From: Mesorhizobium tamadayense
GTDB taxonomy: Bacteria > Pseudomonadota > Alphaproteobacteria > Rhizobiales > Rhizobiaceae
Assembly (NCBI RefSeq): GCF_003863365.1
Contig: NZ_RQXT01000002.1
Coordinates: 264,236-328,235 of the forward strand
DNA: 64,000 nt
Direction of reading: 5' to 3'
The notes below the pieces were generated by a model. That model ran no database searches, was not told the origin of the DNA, and was given only the letters and a program-made list of their open reading frames with translations. Position 1 is the first letter of the stretch; the number at the start of each line of letters is the position of its first letter. This document shows positions 27,650-36,531 of the stretch, one piece after another. The position numbers and the translations under genes are program-made.

Positions 27650-29263
27650 TCAGCTGATAGGATCGAGAACCGTGGGCCAGGCCTCCTTGTTGGTCTTGAT
27701 CGCTTCGTTGAGCTTGTCCTCGCCGGTGCGCCGGGCGATCTTCTTCCACTCCCGTTCGGTGTCGGCCATCGCCTGCTCGGCGGTCTTGGCCTTGGTCAGC
27801 GCCGCGACGAGGTTTTCGTCGAGCGCGTTGTGGAAGGCGGTGGCGCCTGGATAGTTGATGGTCGGCACGGTGCGGGCGACCGTCTCGCGCACCACGTCCA
27901 TGTGGTAGGCGTGGTAGGTCTGGCGGACCAGCGGATCGGAGAAGTCCGACAGCCGGAACGGATCGAAATAGCCGCCCGGATTGGCCGTCATCCAGGCATA
28001 GATGCGGCTCGAGCCCAGCCACTGCAGCAGGAGATATGCGACTTCCGGGCTCTTCGATTGCGACGAGACCATGCCGGTCAGCGAGAACCAGAGCACAGAA
28101 CGGCTGATCAGCTTGCCATCGATCTCGCGCCCTGGCGGCAGCATCGAGCCGATCTTGCCGGTGACCTTGGAATCCTTGTTGCCGGCATTGTCGAGGAATT
28201 TCGGCAAGTTGGAGAAGGCGCAGGTCATCGCAGCACCCCCCTTGGCGAAATTGCCGTACTGCTCCGGCCAGCCCCACGAGATCGCGTCCGGCGAGTGATG
28301 CGCCAGCGAGTCGATATATTCCTTCGTCGCCGCGACGCCCTGTTCGGAGTTGATCAGCGGCTTGCCGGCGTCGTCGAACAAGAACTGGTTTGGCGACGCC
28401 ATCGAGACATAGCGCTGGTACCAGTTGGTGTAGCCCCAGCCCTGGTTGCGCAGGTCGGTCGAGCCGAACAGGCCCTTATCCGGGCGCTGGAAGAAGGCCG
28501 CGATCTCGCTGTGCTGCTTCCAGGTCTTCGGCGGCGCAAGGTCGTAGCCATGCTTGTCCTTGAAGGCCTTCTGCTCGCCGGCATCGCCGAACAGGTCGGT
28601 ACGGTAGACCCAGGTCTGGAAGTCGCCGTCCAGCGACACCCCATAGGTCGAGCCGCGATACTGGTTGAGCAGCGACACGCCCTTGGCGCCGTTGACGTAG
28701 CCGCGCTCCGGATCGTCCCATTCGGGCTTGTGCTGGGCGACGAAGTCGTCGAGCTTGGCGATGCCGCCGGTTTCGGCGAGATCGCCGAGGCGGTTCCATT
28801 CCGTCGAATAGATGTCGTAGGCCCCACCTTTGGTGGAGATGTCCTGCATCGTCTTGGTGAATTCCTGGCCGTTGGGCAGGCCGACGATCTCGATCGGGAT
28901 GCCGGTTTCCTTTTCCCACAGGTCCTTGATCGACGGCGCGCCGGCCGGGAACGGCTGCGTCAGTTGGCCGATCGATCCGTCCGAAAGGCCGAGCACGATT
29001 TTTGCCGGCGCCTTGCCGGCGGCTTTCAACGCCTTGGCCGCTTCGACGGCGCGCCCTTCCGGCGTATCCGGCCCGTATTGGTAGCGCTCGGCGCCGTCGA
29101 AGCCGGTCGGCCCGCCGATCATGCCGGGCGCCAGCGCGTCGGCGGCATAAGCGCGGCCGGGACGAATGAATTGCGGCGCGATACCCGTCGCGGCGACAAA
29201 AACCGCCGCCTTTCCTCCGGACGCCAGCAGGCGGCGCCGCGAGACGCGGATCAAATCAGTCAT
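27650..29263 (-). CDS. CUT1 ABC transporter substrate-binding protein, Tat-exported, GlpV-like size
   Basis: 537-residue type-II extracellular binding protein (SBP_bac_1). The twin-arginine signal VSRRRLLASGG (residues 7-17) and hydrophobic stretch to about residue 40 indicate Tat export of a folded protein. At 537 residues it is about 100 longer than usual CUT1 binding proteins, as in the rhizobial glycerol-type importer. Other blocks are TEWNRLGDLAETGGIAKLD and STDLRNQGWGYTNWYQRYVS. GGGAGAG lies just before the ATG; a hairpin and promoter are upstream. Confidence 0.88.
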   Translation of the reverse strand: MTDLIRVSRRRLLASGGKAAVFVAATGIAPQFIRPGRAYAADALAPGMIGGPTGFDGAERYQYGPDTPEGRAVEAAKALKAAGKAPAKIVLGLSDGSIGQLTQPFPAGAPSIKDLWEKETGIPIEIVGLPNGQEFTKTMQDISTKGGAYDIYSTEWNRLGDLAETGGIAKLDDFVAQHKPEWDDPERGYVNGAKGVSLLNQYRGSTYGVSLDGDFQTWVYRTDLFGDAGEQKAFKDKHGYDLAPPKTWKQHSEIAAFFQRPDKGLFGSTDLRNQGWGYTNWYQRYVSMASPNQFLFDDAGKPLINSEQGVAATKEYIDSLAHHSPDAISWGWPEQYGNFAKGGAAMTCAFSNLPKFLDNAGNKDSKVTGKIGSMLPPGREIDGKLISRSVLWFSLTGMVSSQSKSPEVAYLLLQWLGSSRIYAWMTANPGGYFDPFRLSDFSDPLVRQTYHAYHMDVVRETVARTVPTINYPGATAFHNALDENLVAALTKAKTAEQAMADTEREWKKIARRTGEDKLNEAIKTNKEAWPTVLDPIS

Positions 29264-29274
29264 TGGAACTCTCC

Positions 29275-29305
29275 CATAAGGGCCTGTTCCTCCTTGGCCC
29301 TTATG
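29275..29305 (-). promoter_or_regulatory. 5'-leader hairpin of the CUT1 operon, AAGGAGG in the loop
   Basis: Perfect 10-bp arms CATAAGGGCC (29275-29284) and GGCCCTTATG (29296-29305). In the mRNA sense the 11-nt loop contains AAGGAGG, a perfect anti-anti-SD sequence, about 25 nt ahead of the start codon, while the functional site GGGAGAG follows the stem. It may be a ribosome standby site or a translational control element. Confidence 0.5.
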
Positions 29306-29309
29306 AGGG

Positions 29310-29339
29310 ATATTGACGGAACCGTGGCGAGCCTGTCAA
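29310..29339 (-). promoter_or_regulatory. Sigma70-like promoter of the CUT1/Moc-like gene run
   Basis: In the minus sense, -35 TTGACA (29334-29339), an 18-nt spacer and -10 CAATAT (29310-29315) read toward the binding-protein gene. The 353-bp divergent gap 29264-29616 also holds the leader hairpin and a CATTAATG palindrome (about 29343-29350) that could be an operator half. No gene is seen in it. Confidence 0.5.
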
Positions 29340-29616
29340 CATCATTAATGCTCAAAACACGTCATAAGATCGCAAATGAGGGAGAGAATGCAGTCCGCCA
29401 AGCTAGTCACATCGCACCCGCTGCGTGGTTTTGAGGGATTCCTGCGTCGATCCGGCCGGCTTTGCCCGACCTTCGCTGCCTTGTGTAACGCGTCTGCTTG
29501 CGTGCGGGCCAAGGCTGGTTACATCATTTCACATCAGAATCGCGGCTGCGGCTGAGCGGTTTTCAGGAACTGGTTCGGAGCTGCGTGATTTTGATGCTTG
29601 CGATGAGGTGCTCGAC

Positions 29617-30645
29617 GTGCGGTCAACCCTGACAGACATAGCCCGGGAAGCCGGCGTTTCTCCCGCCACGGTCGACCGTGTGCTCAACAACCGGCCGGGG
29701 GTGCGGGCCCGCACCCGCGAGATCGTCATCGAGATGGCGCAGCGCCTTGGCTACATTGCCGAGAGCCCGAACGGCACGCCGCAACGATCCGTGCCGGGCC
29801 AGACGATCAGGCTCGACTTCGCGCTGCCCGCCGGCACCAACTCCTTCATCAAGCTGCTGCATCGTCACATCGAGGCCCAGGCACTGACACGGCCCGACCT
29901 CGATGTCCGCGTGACGACGATCGAGGGTTTCAATCCCGACCGGCTCGCCCGCCTGCTGCAGGACCTGCACGGCCAGACGCAAGGCGTCGGCGTTATCGCG
30001 CTCGACCATCCGACGGTGCGCGAGGCGATCCGCTCGCTGTCGGCGAGCGACATCAAGGTCGTCACCATCGCCTCCGACATCCTGCATGTGCCGAGGGTCG
30101 CCTATATCGGCATCGACAACCGCGCCGCGGGTCGGCTGGCCGGCTACCTGCTCAACCGCTTCATGGGCGCCGGGCGGCCGGGCAAGGTGGCGCTGTTCGC
30201 CGGCTCGCTTGCCTATCGCGGCCATGAGGAGCGCGAGATGGGCTTCCGTCACATCCTCGCGGAGGAATCCCCCAACCTCGAAATCGTCGAGATGCGCGAG
30301 ATGCTCGACGACCGCGAGAAGGCCTATTCGGAGGCCTCCGCCTTGCTCGAGCGCCATCCCGACCTCGCCGCCATCTACAATGTCGGCGCCGGCAACACCG
30401 GCATCGCCCGCGCGCTCAAGGAACGCGGCCGCGCGAGGGAGATCCTCTTCCTCGGCCATGAGGTGACCGACGGCACCAAGGAGCTTCTGCTCGACGGCAC
30501 GCTGGATGCGGTGATCGACCAGAACCCGCGCGTCGAGGCGCGCGAGGCGCTCAACATCCTGTCCCACGCCGTCAGGGGATTGCCCTACGAGTTGCACCAG
30601 CCGCGGCTGCAGGTGATCTTTCGCGAGAGCATCCCGGAGATTTGA
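29617..30645 (+). CDS. LacI-family transcriptional regulator
   Basis: 342 residues: a LacI HTH at 4-50 (LTDIAREAGVSPATVDRVLN, with Asp where Ser is common in ATVSRVLN) and a periplasmic-binding-protein-like effector domain with HPDLAAIYNVGAGNTG. The start is the GTG at 29617, eight bases after TGAGG; other in-frame starts lie upstream without a ribosome site. Divergent from the 14-gene minus-strand run, it is the natural local regulator. It converges with the PotA-like gene after 32 bp. Confidence 0.87.
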   Translation: MRSTLTDIAREAGVSPATVDRVLNNRPGVRARTREIVIEMAQRLGYIAESPNGTPQRSVPGQTIRLDFALPAGTNSFIKLLHRHIEAQALTRPDLDVRVTTIEGFNPDRLARLLQDLHGQTQGVGVIALDHPTVREAIRSLSASDIKVVTIASDILHVPRVAYIGIDNRAAGRLAGYLLNRFMGAGRPGKVALFAGSLAYRGHEEREMGFRHILAEESPNLEIVEMREMLDDREKAYSEASALLERHPDLAAIYNVGAGNTGIARALKERGRAREILFLGHEVTDGTKELLLDGTLDAVIDQNPRVEAREALNILSHAVRGLPYELHQPRLQVIFRESIPEI

Positions 30646-30677
30646 CCGGGCTCGGCACGAGACCTTGAAGTGCGGCA

Positions 30678-31742
30678 TCAAGCTGCGATCAGCACCGTGC
30701 TCTCCGGAGACCAGAGCAACACCACTTCCTGGCCTTCGGCAAGCCGCTCGGCGCCGGTGTTCTGAACAATGACCTTGAGTGTCTGGCCGTCGCGATCGAC
30801 AAAGTAGGTGCTGTTGTTGCCCGCGAAGATGCGCTTGGACACCTGCCCCTTGAGCATGTTGGTATCGACCTGATCGTGGCCTTTCGCGATGGTCGAAATT
30901 TGGATGCGCTCTGGCCGCACGGCGCAGCTCGCCTTGGCGCCAGCGGCGAGCTTTGCGCCCGCTCCCGCGGCGATCGCGGTGCCATCGGGGAGTCGGATGC
31001 CGGCGCCGGTCGCGTCGCCGCGAAAGATGTTGGCGTCGCCGAGGAAGGTCGCGGCGAATTCGCTTTGCGGCCGGTCGTAGATCTCCTCCGGCGGCCCTTC
31101 CTGCACCAGCCTGCCGTCGCGCAATATGCCGATGCGGTCGCTCATCGTCAGCGCTTCTTCCTGGTCGTGCGTGACGAAAATCGTGGTGATGCCGATCTCG
31201 CGCTGGATGCGCTTCAGTTCGATCTGCATGTCGACGCGCAGCGCCTTGTCGAGCGCGCCGAGCGGCTCGTCGAGCAAGAGCACGCGCGGCTTGGTGACGA
31301 TGGCGCGCGCCAGCGCCACGCGCTGGCGCTGGCCGCCGGAGAGCTGGTGCGGACGGCGGGTGCCGAGCTTGCCGAGCTGCACGAGATCGAGCGCGCGCTG
31401 CACTTCCGCAGCGATCGTCGCCTTCGGCTCACCGCGCACCGACAGCCCGAACGCGACATTGTCGGCGGCGCTCATGTTGGGAAACAGCGCGTAGTTCTGG
31501 AACACCATGCCGATGCGCCGCTTCTCGACCGGCACCCGTTCGACGCTTTCGCCGCCGATGGCGATGCGGCCGGCGTCGGGGAAGTCGAAGCCGGCGATCT
31601 GGCGCAGCAGCGTGGTCTTGCCGCTGCCGGAAGGCCCGAGCAGCGCGTAGAAACCGCCGTCGGCGAAATCGATCGAGACGTCGTCCAGCGCCTTGTGCGC
31701 GCCAAAACTGCGCGAGACGTTCGCTACCTGAACGCCTGCCAT
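30678..31742 (-). CDS. PotA-like ABC ATPase
   Basis: 354-residue polyamine/opine-type importer ATPase: Walker A GPSGSGKTT (about 37-45), signature LSGGQ, Walker B VLLLDEPLGALD with catalytic Glu, and a TOBE domain after about 235. It starts in TAATG overlap with the PotC-like permease stop. It terminates the GntR-kinase-hydrolase-importer operon. Confidence 0.9.
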   Translation of the reverse strand: MAGVQVANVSRSFGAHKALDDVSIDFADGGFYALLGPSGSGKTTLLRQIAGFDFPDAGRIAIGGESVERVPVEKRRIGMVFQNYALFPNMSAADNVAFGLSVRGEPKATIAAEVQRALDLVQLGKLGTRRPHQLSGGQRQRVALARAIVTKPRVLLLDEPLGALDKALRVDMQIELKRIQREIGITTIFVTHDQEEALTMSDRIGILRDGRLVQEGPPEEIYDRPQSEFAATFLGDANIFRGDATGAGIRLPDGTAIAAGAGAKLAAGAKASCAVRPERIQISTIAKGHDQVDTNMLKGQVSKRIFAGNNSTYFVDRDGQTLKVIVQNTGAERLAEGQEVVLLWSPESTVLIAA

Positions 31743-32530
31743 TATTTCTCTCCGCCGAATTTGAAGAAGCGTGCTGTGAGCAGCATCAGCGCCATCGACA
31801 CCACGATGATGATGGTCGAGACCGCGTTGATCTCGGGCGTGAAGCCTTTGCGGATCGCGGCATAGATTTCGACCGGCAGCGTCGTCTGGCCGGGCGTCGA
31901 CAGAAAGTATGAGACCACGAACTGGTCGAAGGAGACCGCGAAGGCGAACAGCCCGCCGGCAATGACGCCGGGCATGATCCAGGGCAGCGTGACGCGGTGC
32001 GTCACCTGCCACTGATTGGCGCCGAGCGAACGCGCCGCCTCCTCCAGTTCCGGCGCGAAGGTCTGCAGCCGCGCGGACACGACGACGATCACATAAGGCA
32101 GCGCCAGCGCGACATGGCCGAGCAGGATGGCGACCAGCCCGCGGCCGATGCCGATGCCGAAGAAGAAGATCAGCATCGCCGTGCCGGTGATCAGCCAGGG
32201 AATGGCGATCGGCGGAAAGAGCAGCGCCTGCAGGAGCTTCTTGCCGCGGAATTCATAGCGGTAGAGCGCCAGCGAAGCCATCGAGCCCAGCACCGTGCTG
32301 ATGAAGGTGGTGATCACCGCGATCTCGATGCTGTTCCAGGTCGCCGCGATCAGTTGGTCGTTCTGCCAGAGCGAGGCGTACCAGTCCGTCGTCCATTCGA
32401 ACGGCAATTGATAGAAAGGCGATGCGTTGAACGACATCAGCGCCATGATGATGATCGGCAGGTAGAGGAAGGCGAGCAGCAGGAAGATGTAAAAGCGGCC
32501 GAGCCATTCGAGAATGCGCGTCGTCGCCAT
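31742..32530 (-). CDS. PotC-like ABC permease
   Basis: 262-residue six-helix permease with the EAA loop LEEAARSLGANQWQVTHRVT near residue 168. PotC hallmarks include LYLPIIIMALMSFN in the first helix. Overlaps both neighbours by one to three bases. Confidence 0.9.
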   Translation of the reverse strand: MATTRILEWLGRFYIFLLLAFLYLPIIIMALMSFNASPFYQLPFEWTTDWYASLWQNDQLIAATWNSIEIAVITTFISTVLGSMASLALYRYEFRGKKLLQALLFPPIAIPWLITGTAMLIFFFGIGIGRGLVAILLGHVALALPYVIVVVSARLQTFAPELEEAARSLGANQWQVTHRVTLPWIMPGVIAGGLFAFAVSFDQFVVSYFLSTPGQTTLPVEIYAAIRKGFTPEINAVSTIIIVVSMALMLLTARFFKFGGEK

Positions 32531-33399
32531 CAGCCGGCCCTCCGCAAGACCGGCGCGGCTAAAGCCAGGATGATTAGCACGACGGCAAGCAGGATGAAGG
32601 ACAACGCCGCGCCAAGCGGCCAGTTGAAGACGGCGACGAACTGGTCCTCGATGATGGTGCCGTAGAACGTGCCGGTGCGGCCGCCGAGGATGCGCGGCTC
32701 CATGAAGGAGCCGACGACCGGCACGAAGATCAGCGCAGCACCCGCGATCAGACCGGGCATCGACAGCGGGATGATCACCCGCTTGAGCACCTGAAACCGC
32801 GAGGCGCCAAGCGAGCGCCCGGCCTCGATCAGCGAGTCGTCGATCGCCTGCAGCGTGAGGTAGCAGGTGAGCACCATGTAGGGCACATAGGAGTGCACCA
32901 ACCCGATGATGACGGCCGGATAGGAATACATGAGATCGATGTTGATTTTGAACGGCAGCACGGCATTCAGCGTCGTGTCGAGAATGCCGCCCTCGCGCAG
33001 CACCATCGCCCAAGAGAAGATGCGCACCAGCCCGTTCGACCAGAACGGCAGAATGATGAGCAGGAAGATCGCCTCGCGGCTGCGCCCCTTGAGCACCTTG
33101 GCCAGCACATAGGCCGCCGGATAGCCGATGACGACGCACCACAGCGTCACCTCGAGCCCGAGACGCAGTGAAGCGAGGAGGAGCGTCAGGTAAAGGCCCT
33201 GCGAGAAGAAGGCCGTGTAGTTGCCGAGCGTGAACGCCCACTCCTTCTCCGCCAGCGGCAGGTCGGTCATGAAGGAGAAGAAGACCATGGCCGACAGCGG
33301 CAGGAAGATCGCCACCGTCAGCCACAGATAGGCAGGAAGGAGAAGCGGCAGGGCGGGCTTGAGTCCACGGCGCGAGCCGGTCGCAAGCTGGTCAGCCAT
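32530..33399 (-). CDS. PotB-like ABC permease
   Basis: 289-residue partner permease with six hydrophobic segments and the EAA loop IEAGRSLGASRFQVLKRVII near residue 190. It is 28 bp after the binding-protein gene and overlaps the PotC-like gene. Confidence 0.9.
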   Translation of the reverse strand: MADQLATGSRRGLKPALPLLLPAYLWLTVAIFLPLSAMVFFSFMTDLPLAEKEWAFTLGNYTAFFSQGLYLTLLLASLRLGLEVTLWCVVIGYPAAYVLAKVLKGRSREAIFLLIILPFWSNGLVRIFSWAMVLREGGILDTTLNAVLPFKINIDLMYSYPAVIIGLVHSYVPYMVLTCYLTLQAIDDSLIEAGRSLGASRFQVLKRVIIPLSMPGLIAGAALIFVPVVGSFMEPRILGGRTGTFYGTIIEDQFVAVFNWPLGAALSFILLAVVLIILALAAPVLRRAG

Positions 33400-33427
33400 G
33401 ATGCCTCTCCTCCCCGAAAGACGCCTG

Positions 33428-34486
33428 TTACTTCACGTTGACCTTCAGCTCTTGCCACAGCGCCAGGTATTTTTCACGCTGCTCATCCGTGATCGGCGCC
33501 TGGAACTGGATGCGCTTGGCGACCTCGGGGTTGCCCATGACCTTGCGGTTGAAGGCATCCTCAGGCAGCGTCTCGACCGCCTTGGTGTTGGCCGAGACCG
33601 GAGCGCCGACCTTGGTGACCCATTCGACGTAGAATTTCGGGTCGATCATGTAGTTGATGAAGGCTTCGGCGCCGGCGACGTTCTTGGAACCGGCCGGGAT
33701 CGAGAAGGCGTCGAGCCAGGCGACCGCGCCCTCCTGCGGAATGACCAGCGAGACCGGCAGCTTGAAATGCGTCTTGGCGCGGTCGGCCGAGCCGCTCCAG
33801 TAGGTGCCGATGTCGATCTGGTTGGAGGCGACCATCTGGTTCCAGTCGTTCTCGGAGCTCCAGAAGGTCTTGATCTGCGGCATCAGCGAGGTGAGCTTCG
33901 CCTTGACGGCTTCCATGTCCTTGATGTCGTTAATGTTCTGGCCGCTGGCAATGGCGCCGAACTGCACCGCCTCGACGGCGTCGTCACGGATGATGACGCG
34001 GCCCTTGTGCGCGGGATCCCACATTTCGGCGATGCTCGTCGGCGGCTTGTCGAAGGATTTTTCGTTGATGGCGACCGCGGTCAGACCCCAGACCCACGGC
34101 ACGCCATAGACCTTGCCGTCATGGTTGAGCATCGGCGAGTTGGCCTTGTCCTTGGCGATGTCGGCGTAGTTGGAGAGCTTCGACGCATCGATCGGCTGGA
34201 TCAGCTTGCCGGCCATCGCCTGGTCGTTGAAGGCGGCATTGATCATGACGACGTCGTAAAGGCCGGGATTGGTCCTCAGCTTGGTCAGCATCTCCTGCTC
34301 GGAGTTGAAGAAGTCGTTGACAACCTTGAAACCCGTCGCCTTCTCGAAATCGGCAACCGCCCATGGCTCGTCGGCGCCGTAGCCCTTCCAGTTGAGCACA
34401 TGCACTTCTTCGGCGGCCTGGGCGGCCAAGGCTGAAACGAAGACGGCCGTCGCCGTCAGAAAAGCGGTCAGTCTGGGCATGCACAT
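33428..34486 (-). CDS. PotD-like extracellular binding protein
   Basis: 352-residue type-II binding protein of the spermidine/putrescine class. A signal peptide ends in AAQAAEE; mature EVHVLNWKGYGADEP and GVPWVWGLTAVAINE are class features. ATG 34486 lies eight bases after GAGAGGA. Because a PfkB kinase and an ADP-ribosylglycohydrolase precede it in the operon, the ligand is more likely a ribosylated or sugar-like compound than a polyamine (inference). Confidence 0.87.
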   Translation of the reverse strand: MCMPRLTAFLTATAVFVSALAAQAAEEVHVLNWKGYGADEPWAVADFEKATGFKVVNDFFNSEQEMLTKLRTNPGLYDVVMINAAFNDQAMAGKLIQPIDASKLSNYADIAKDKANSPMLNHDGKVYGVPWVWGLTAVAINEKSFDKPPTSIAEMWDPAHKGRVIIRDDAVEAVQFGAIASGQNINDIKDMEAVKAKLTSLMPQIKTFWSSENDWNQMVASNQIDIGTYWSGSADRAKTHFKLPVSLVIPQEGAVAWLDAFSIPAGSKNVAGAEAFINYMIDPKFYVEWVTKVGAPVSANTKAVETLPEDAFNRKVMGNPEVAKRIQFQAPITDEQREKYLALWQELKVNVK

Positions 34487-34526
34487 GTTTTCTTTCCTCT
34501 CATTGTTTGCCCGGTTTGAGGGCTTG

Positions 34527-35501
34527 TTAAGTTGTGGCCTCTTGTTCCCGGCCATGCGCGGCCGCCGCCTGCCCGCGCTGGATCAGGAATTCCTGTATTT
34601 CCCGGTCCGTCGGCGCCGACGATCCGCCATGGCGGGTGACCGAAAGCGCAGCCGCCGCGTTGGCGTAACGCGCCGCTTCGCAAGGCGGCATGCCGCGCGA
34701 CAGGCCGCTCACGAAGGCACCGATGTGGGTGTCGCCGGCACCATTGGTATCGACCGCGGGGACCTCGAAGCCGGGTATGGCGCGCGTGCCGCCATCGGCC
34801 AGACGCACCAGGCAGCCCTGCGCGCCGGCGCGGATAACGACGCCGGCCGCCTTCGGGCAGTGCTCGGCGAGCAGCCGGATGGCTACCGTCTGGGCGTCGC
34901 CCGAACCGGCGATCTCGGCGGCCTCGTCAGCGTTGCAACTGAGCCAGGTCGTGCACGCCAACACCCTGTCCAGGATCGGGCGGGGAATGTCCGCTATCAC
35001 CGGCGTCGGATCGAAGACGAAGGGAACTTCCGCCGGCAGCGCCTCGATCCAGCCGGCGAGCGCATCGCGGCTGCCGGGATAGCTCAGCGTATAGCCGGAA
35101 GCGAAAACCCAGTCCCCTGGCGTGACTTCGACCGGAACCATCACGTCGAGCGTGAGCACGCTCTCGGCGCCCGGCCATGAGACAAAGGTCCGTTCGGCGT
35201 CGCCACTGATCATGGCGACGCAATTGCCGCTATCCATCAAGGGCGACGGCGGCGTCAGCGTGTCGATGCCTTCCGCAGCAAATGCCGCGCGCAGGAAATC
35301 GCCGTCGGGCCCTGTGCCCAGTTGCCCGCCGAACACCACCTTCATGGCGGTGCGGCTTGCCGCGACCATCATGTTGAAGCCGCCGCCGGCGACCCGGGCG
35401 TAGCTCGTCGCGGTCTTTTCCGTGCCGGGGGCCGGCAAGGCGTCGATGCGGTAGACATAGTCCACCACGGCGCTGCCGACATGAACGAGCCGCGCGCTCA
35501 T
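34527..35501 (-). CDS. PfkB-family carbohydrate/nucleoside kinase
   Basis: 324-residue ribokinase-fold kinase. The N-terminal substrate motif GGGFNMMVAASR (about residues 39-50) and the C-terminal signature DTNGAGDTHIGAF (about 249-261), containing the catalytic Asp, are intact. It overlaps the ADP-ribosylglycohydrolase gene by four bases, so a hydrolase-then-kinase route, freeing and phosphorylating a ribose-like product, is plausible. Confidence 0.87.
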   Translation of the reverse strand: MSARLVHVGSAVVDYVYRIDALPAPGTEKTATSYARVAGGGFNMMVAASRTAMKVVFGGQLGTGPDGDFLRAAFAAEGIDTLTPPSPLMDSGNCVAMISGDAERTFVSWPGAESVLTLDVMVPVEVTPGDWVFASGYTLSYPGSRDALAGWIEALPAEVPFVFDPTPVIADIPRPILDRVLACTTWLSCNADEAAEIAGSGDAQTVAIRLLAEHCPKAAGVVIRAGAQGCLVRLADGGTRAIPGFEVPAVDTNGAGDTHIGAFVSGLSRGMPPCEAARYANAAAALSVTRHGGSSAPTDREIQEFLIQRGQAAAAHGREQEATT

Positions 35502-36529
35502 GCGGCAGCCTCCTTGCCGGAGCCAGCCTTCGCGTTTCGTGCGGCGACCAGATCAGCAGCCAGCGCGCGAACCTCGGCGAGGTCGATGCCCTTCAGCCTG
35601 GCGATGCGCCCCTGCGGCAGGCATGACAGGCCGGAACAGGCGCCTGCCATGCCGGCGGCGATGGCGCCGATCGTGTCGGTGTCGCCGCCGAGATTGGCGC
35701 TGATGACGGCCGCCCGCCACGCATCGCCCTGCGCCACCTCCAGCACGGCGAACGCAGCCGGAACCGATTCCTGGCTGGCGACGCCGGTGCCGATCAGATC
35801 GACGATCAGCCGGATCGCCTCTTTCTCCGCCTTGCCGCGCACCAGTTTCTGCGCCCAGGCGATCCGCGCGGCGATGTCGCCGCCGGTGACCCAATGCCCG
35901 AGCGTTGCCCCCCGCCGCGCCGCCGCGACGGCCCGGTCGGACGCCACGCGCCAGTCGCTGCCGGCAACACCGCTGCTGACGGCTGCCGCGACCGCGGCGG
36001 CCGAAGCAATGGCGATCGACGTGTTATGCGTGGCGCGACAGGCTTCCGCGGCCTTGGCGACCAGCGCGTCGAGCGGCTCCGGTGGCATCATGATGCCGAC
36101 CGGCGCGATGCGCATCGCCGCGCCATTGGTGTCGCCGCTACTTCCGGCTTGCTCGGGCGGTACGCCGTCATTGATGGCGTCTATGGCGCGCTTGGTCGAC
36201 GGGCCGAGCAGATCGTAGCTGCCGCGCGCCTTGACGTCGCGCTCCCAGTCGAGCAGCGCGTTGACCCAGCGCGCGTGATCGAAACGATCGCCGGAACTGA
36301 CCAGGATGCGGCCAAGCAGCAGCGCCTGCTCCGTGTCATCGGTGATGGCGCCAGCCGGCAGCCCCTTCGACACCGGATGATCGGCGGACGGCGCGACGAA
36401 GTCTTCGACATGGCCGTAGAGCTCGGCGATACGGGTGGGCGACAGAAGCTGCGTCGGCATGCCCAGCGCATCGCCCAGCGCCCCGCCGATCAGCGCGCCC
36501 ATTGCCCGGTCGATCGCCTCAGCCGCCAT
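35498..36529 (-). CDS. ADP-ribosylglycohydrolase (DraG/ARH) family protein
   Basis: 343-residue all-helical di-metal hydrolase. The metal-binding sets are ITDDTEQALLLGRIL (about 61-75) and GGDTDTIGAIAAGMAG (about 297-312), plus the N-terminal GGALGDALGMPTQ and central SGDTNGAAMRIAP; all acidic ligands are kept. The family cleaves N- or O-glycosidic bonds to ADP-ribose or related ribosides. No NAD-linked nitrogenase-regulation genes are near; the neighbours are a kinase and an importer. ATG 36529 is two bases past the GntR stop. Confidence 0.88.
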   Translation of the reverse strand: MAAEAIDRAMGALIGGALGDALGMPTQLLSPTRIAELYGHVEDFVAPSADHPVSKGLPAGAITDDTEQALLLGRILVSSGDRFDHARWVNALLDWERDVKARGSYDLLGPSTKRAIDAINDGVPPEQAGSSGDTNGAAMRIAPVGIMMPPEPLDALVAKAAEACRATHNTSIAIASAAAVAAAVSSGVAGSDWRVASDRAVAAARRGATLGHWVTGGDIAARIAWAQKLVRGKAEKEAIRLIVDLIGTGVASQESVPAAFAVLEVAQGDAWRAAVISANLGGDTDTIGAIAAGMAGACSGLSCLPQGRIARLKGIDLAEVRALAADLVAARNAKAGSGKEAAA

Positions 36530-36531
36530 GC

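Noticed and set aside
27830..29434. A 534-codon plus-strand open frame opposite the CUT1 binding protein
   Set aside because: Antisense shadow; the minus strand has a Tat signal and a clear binding-protein sequence.
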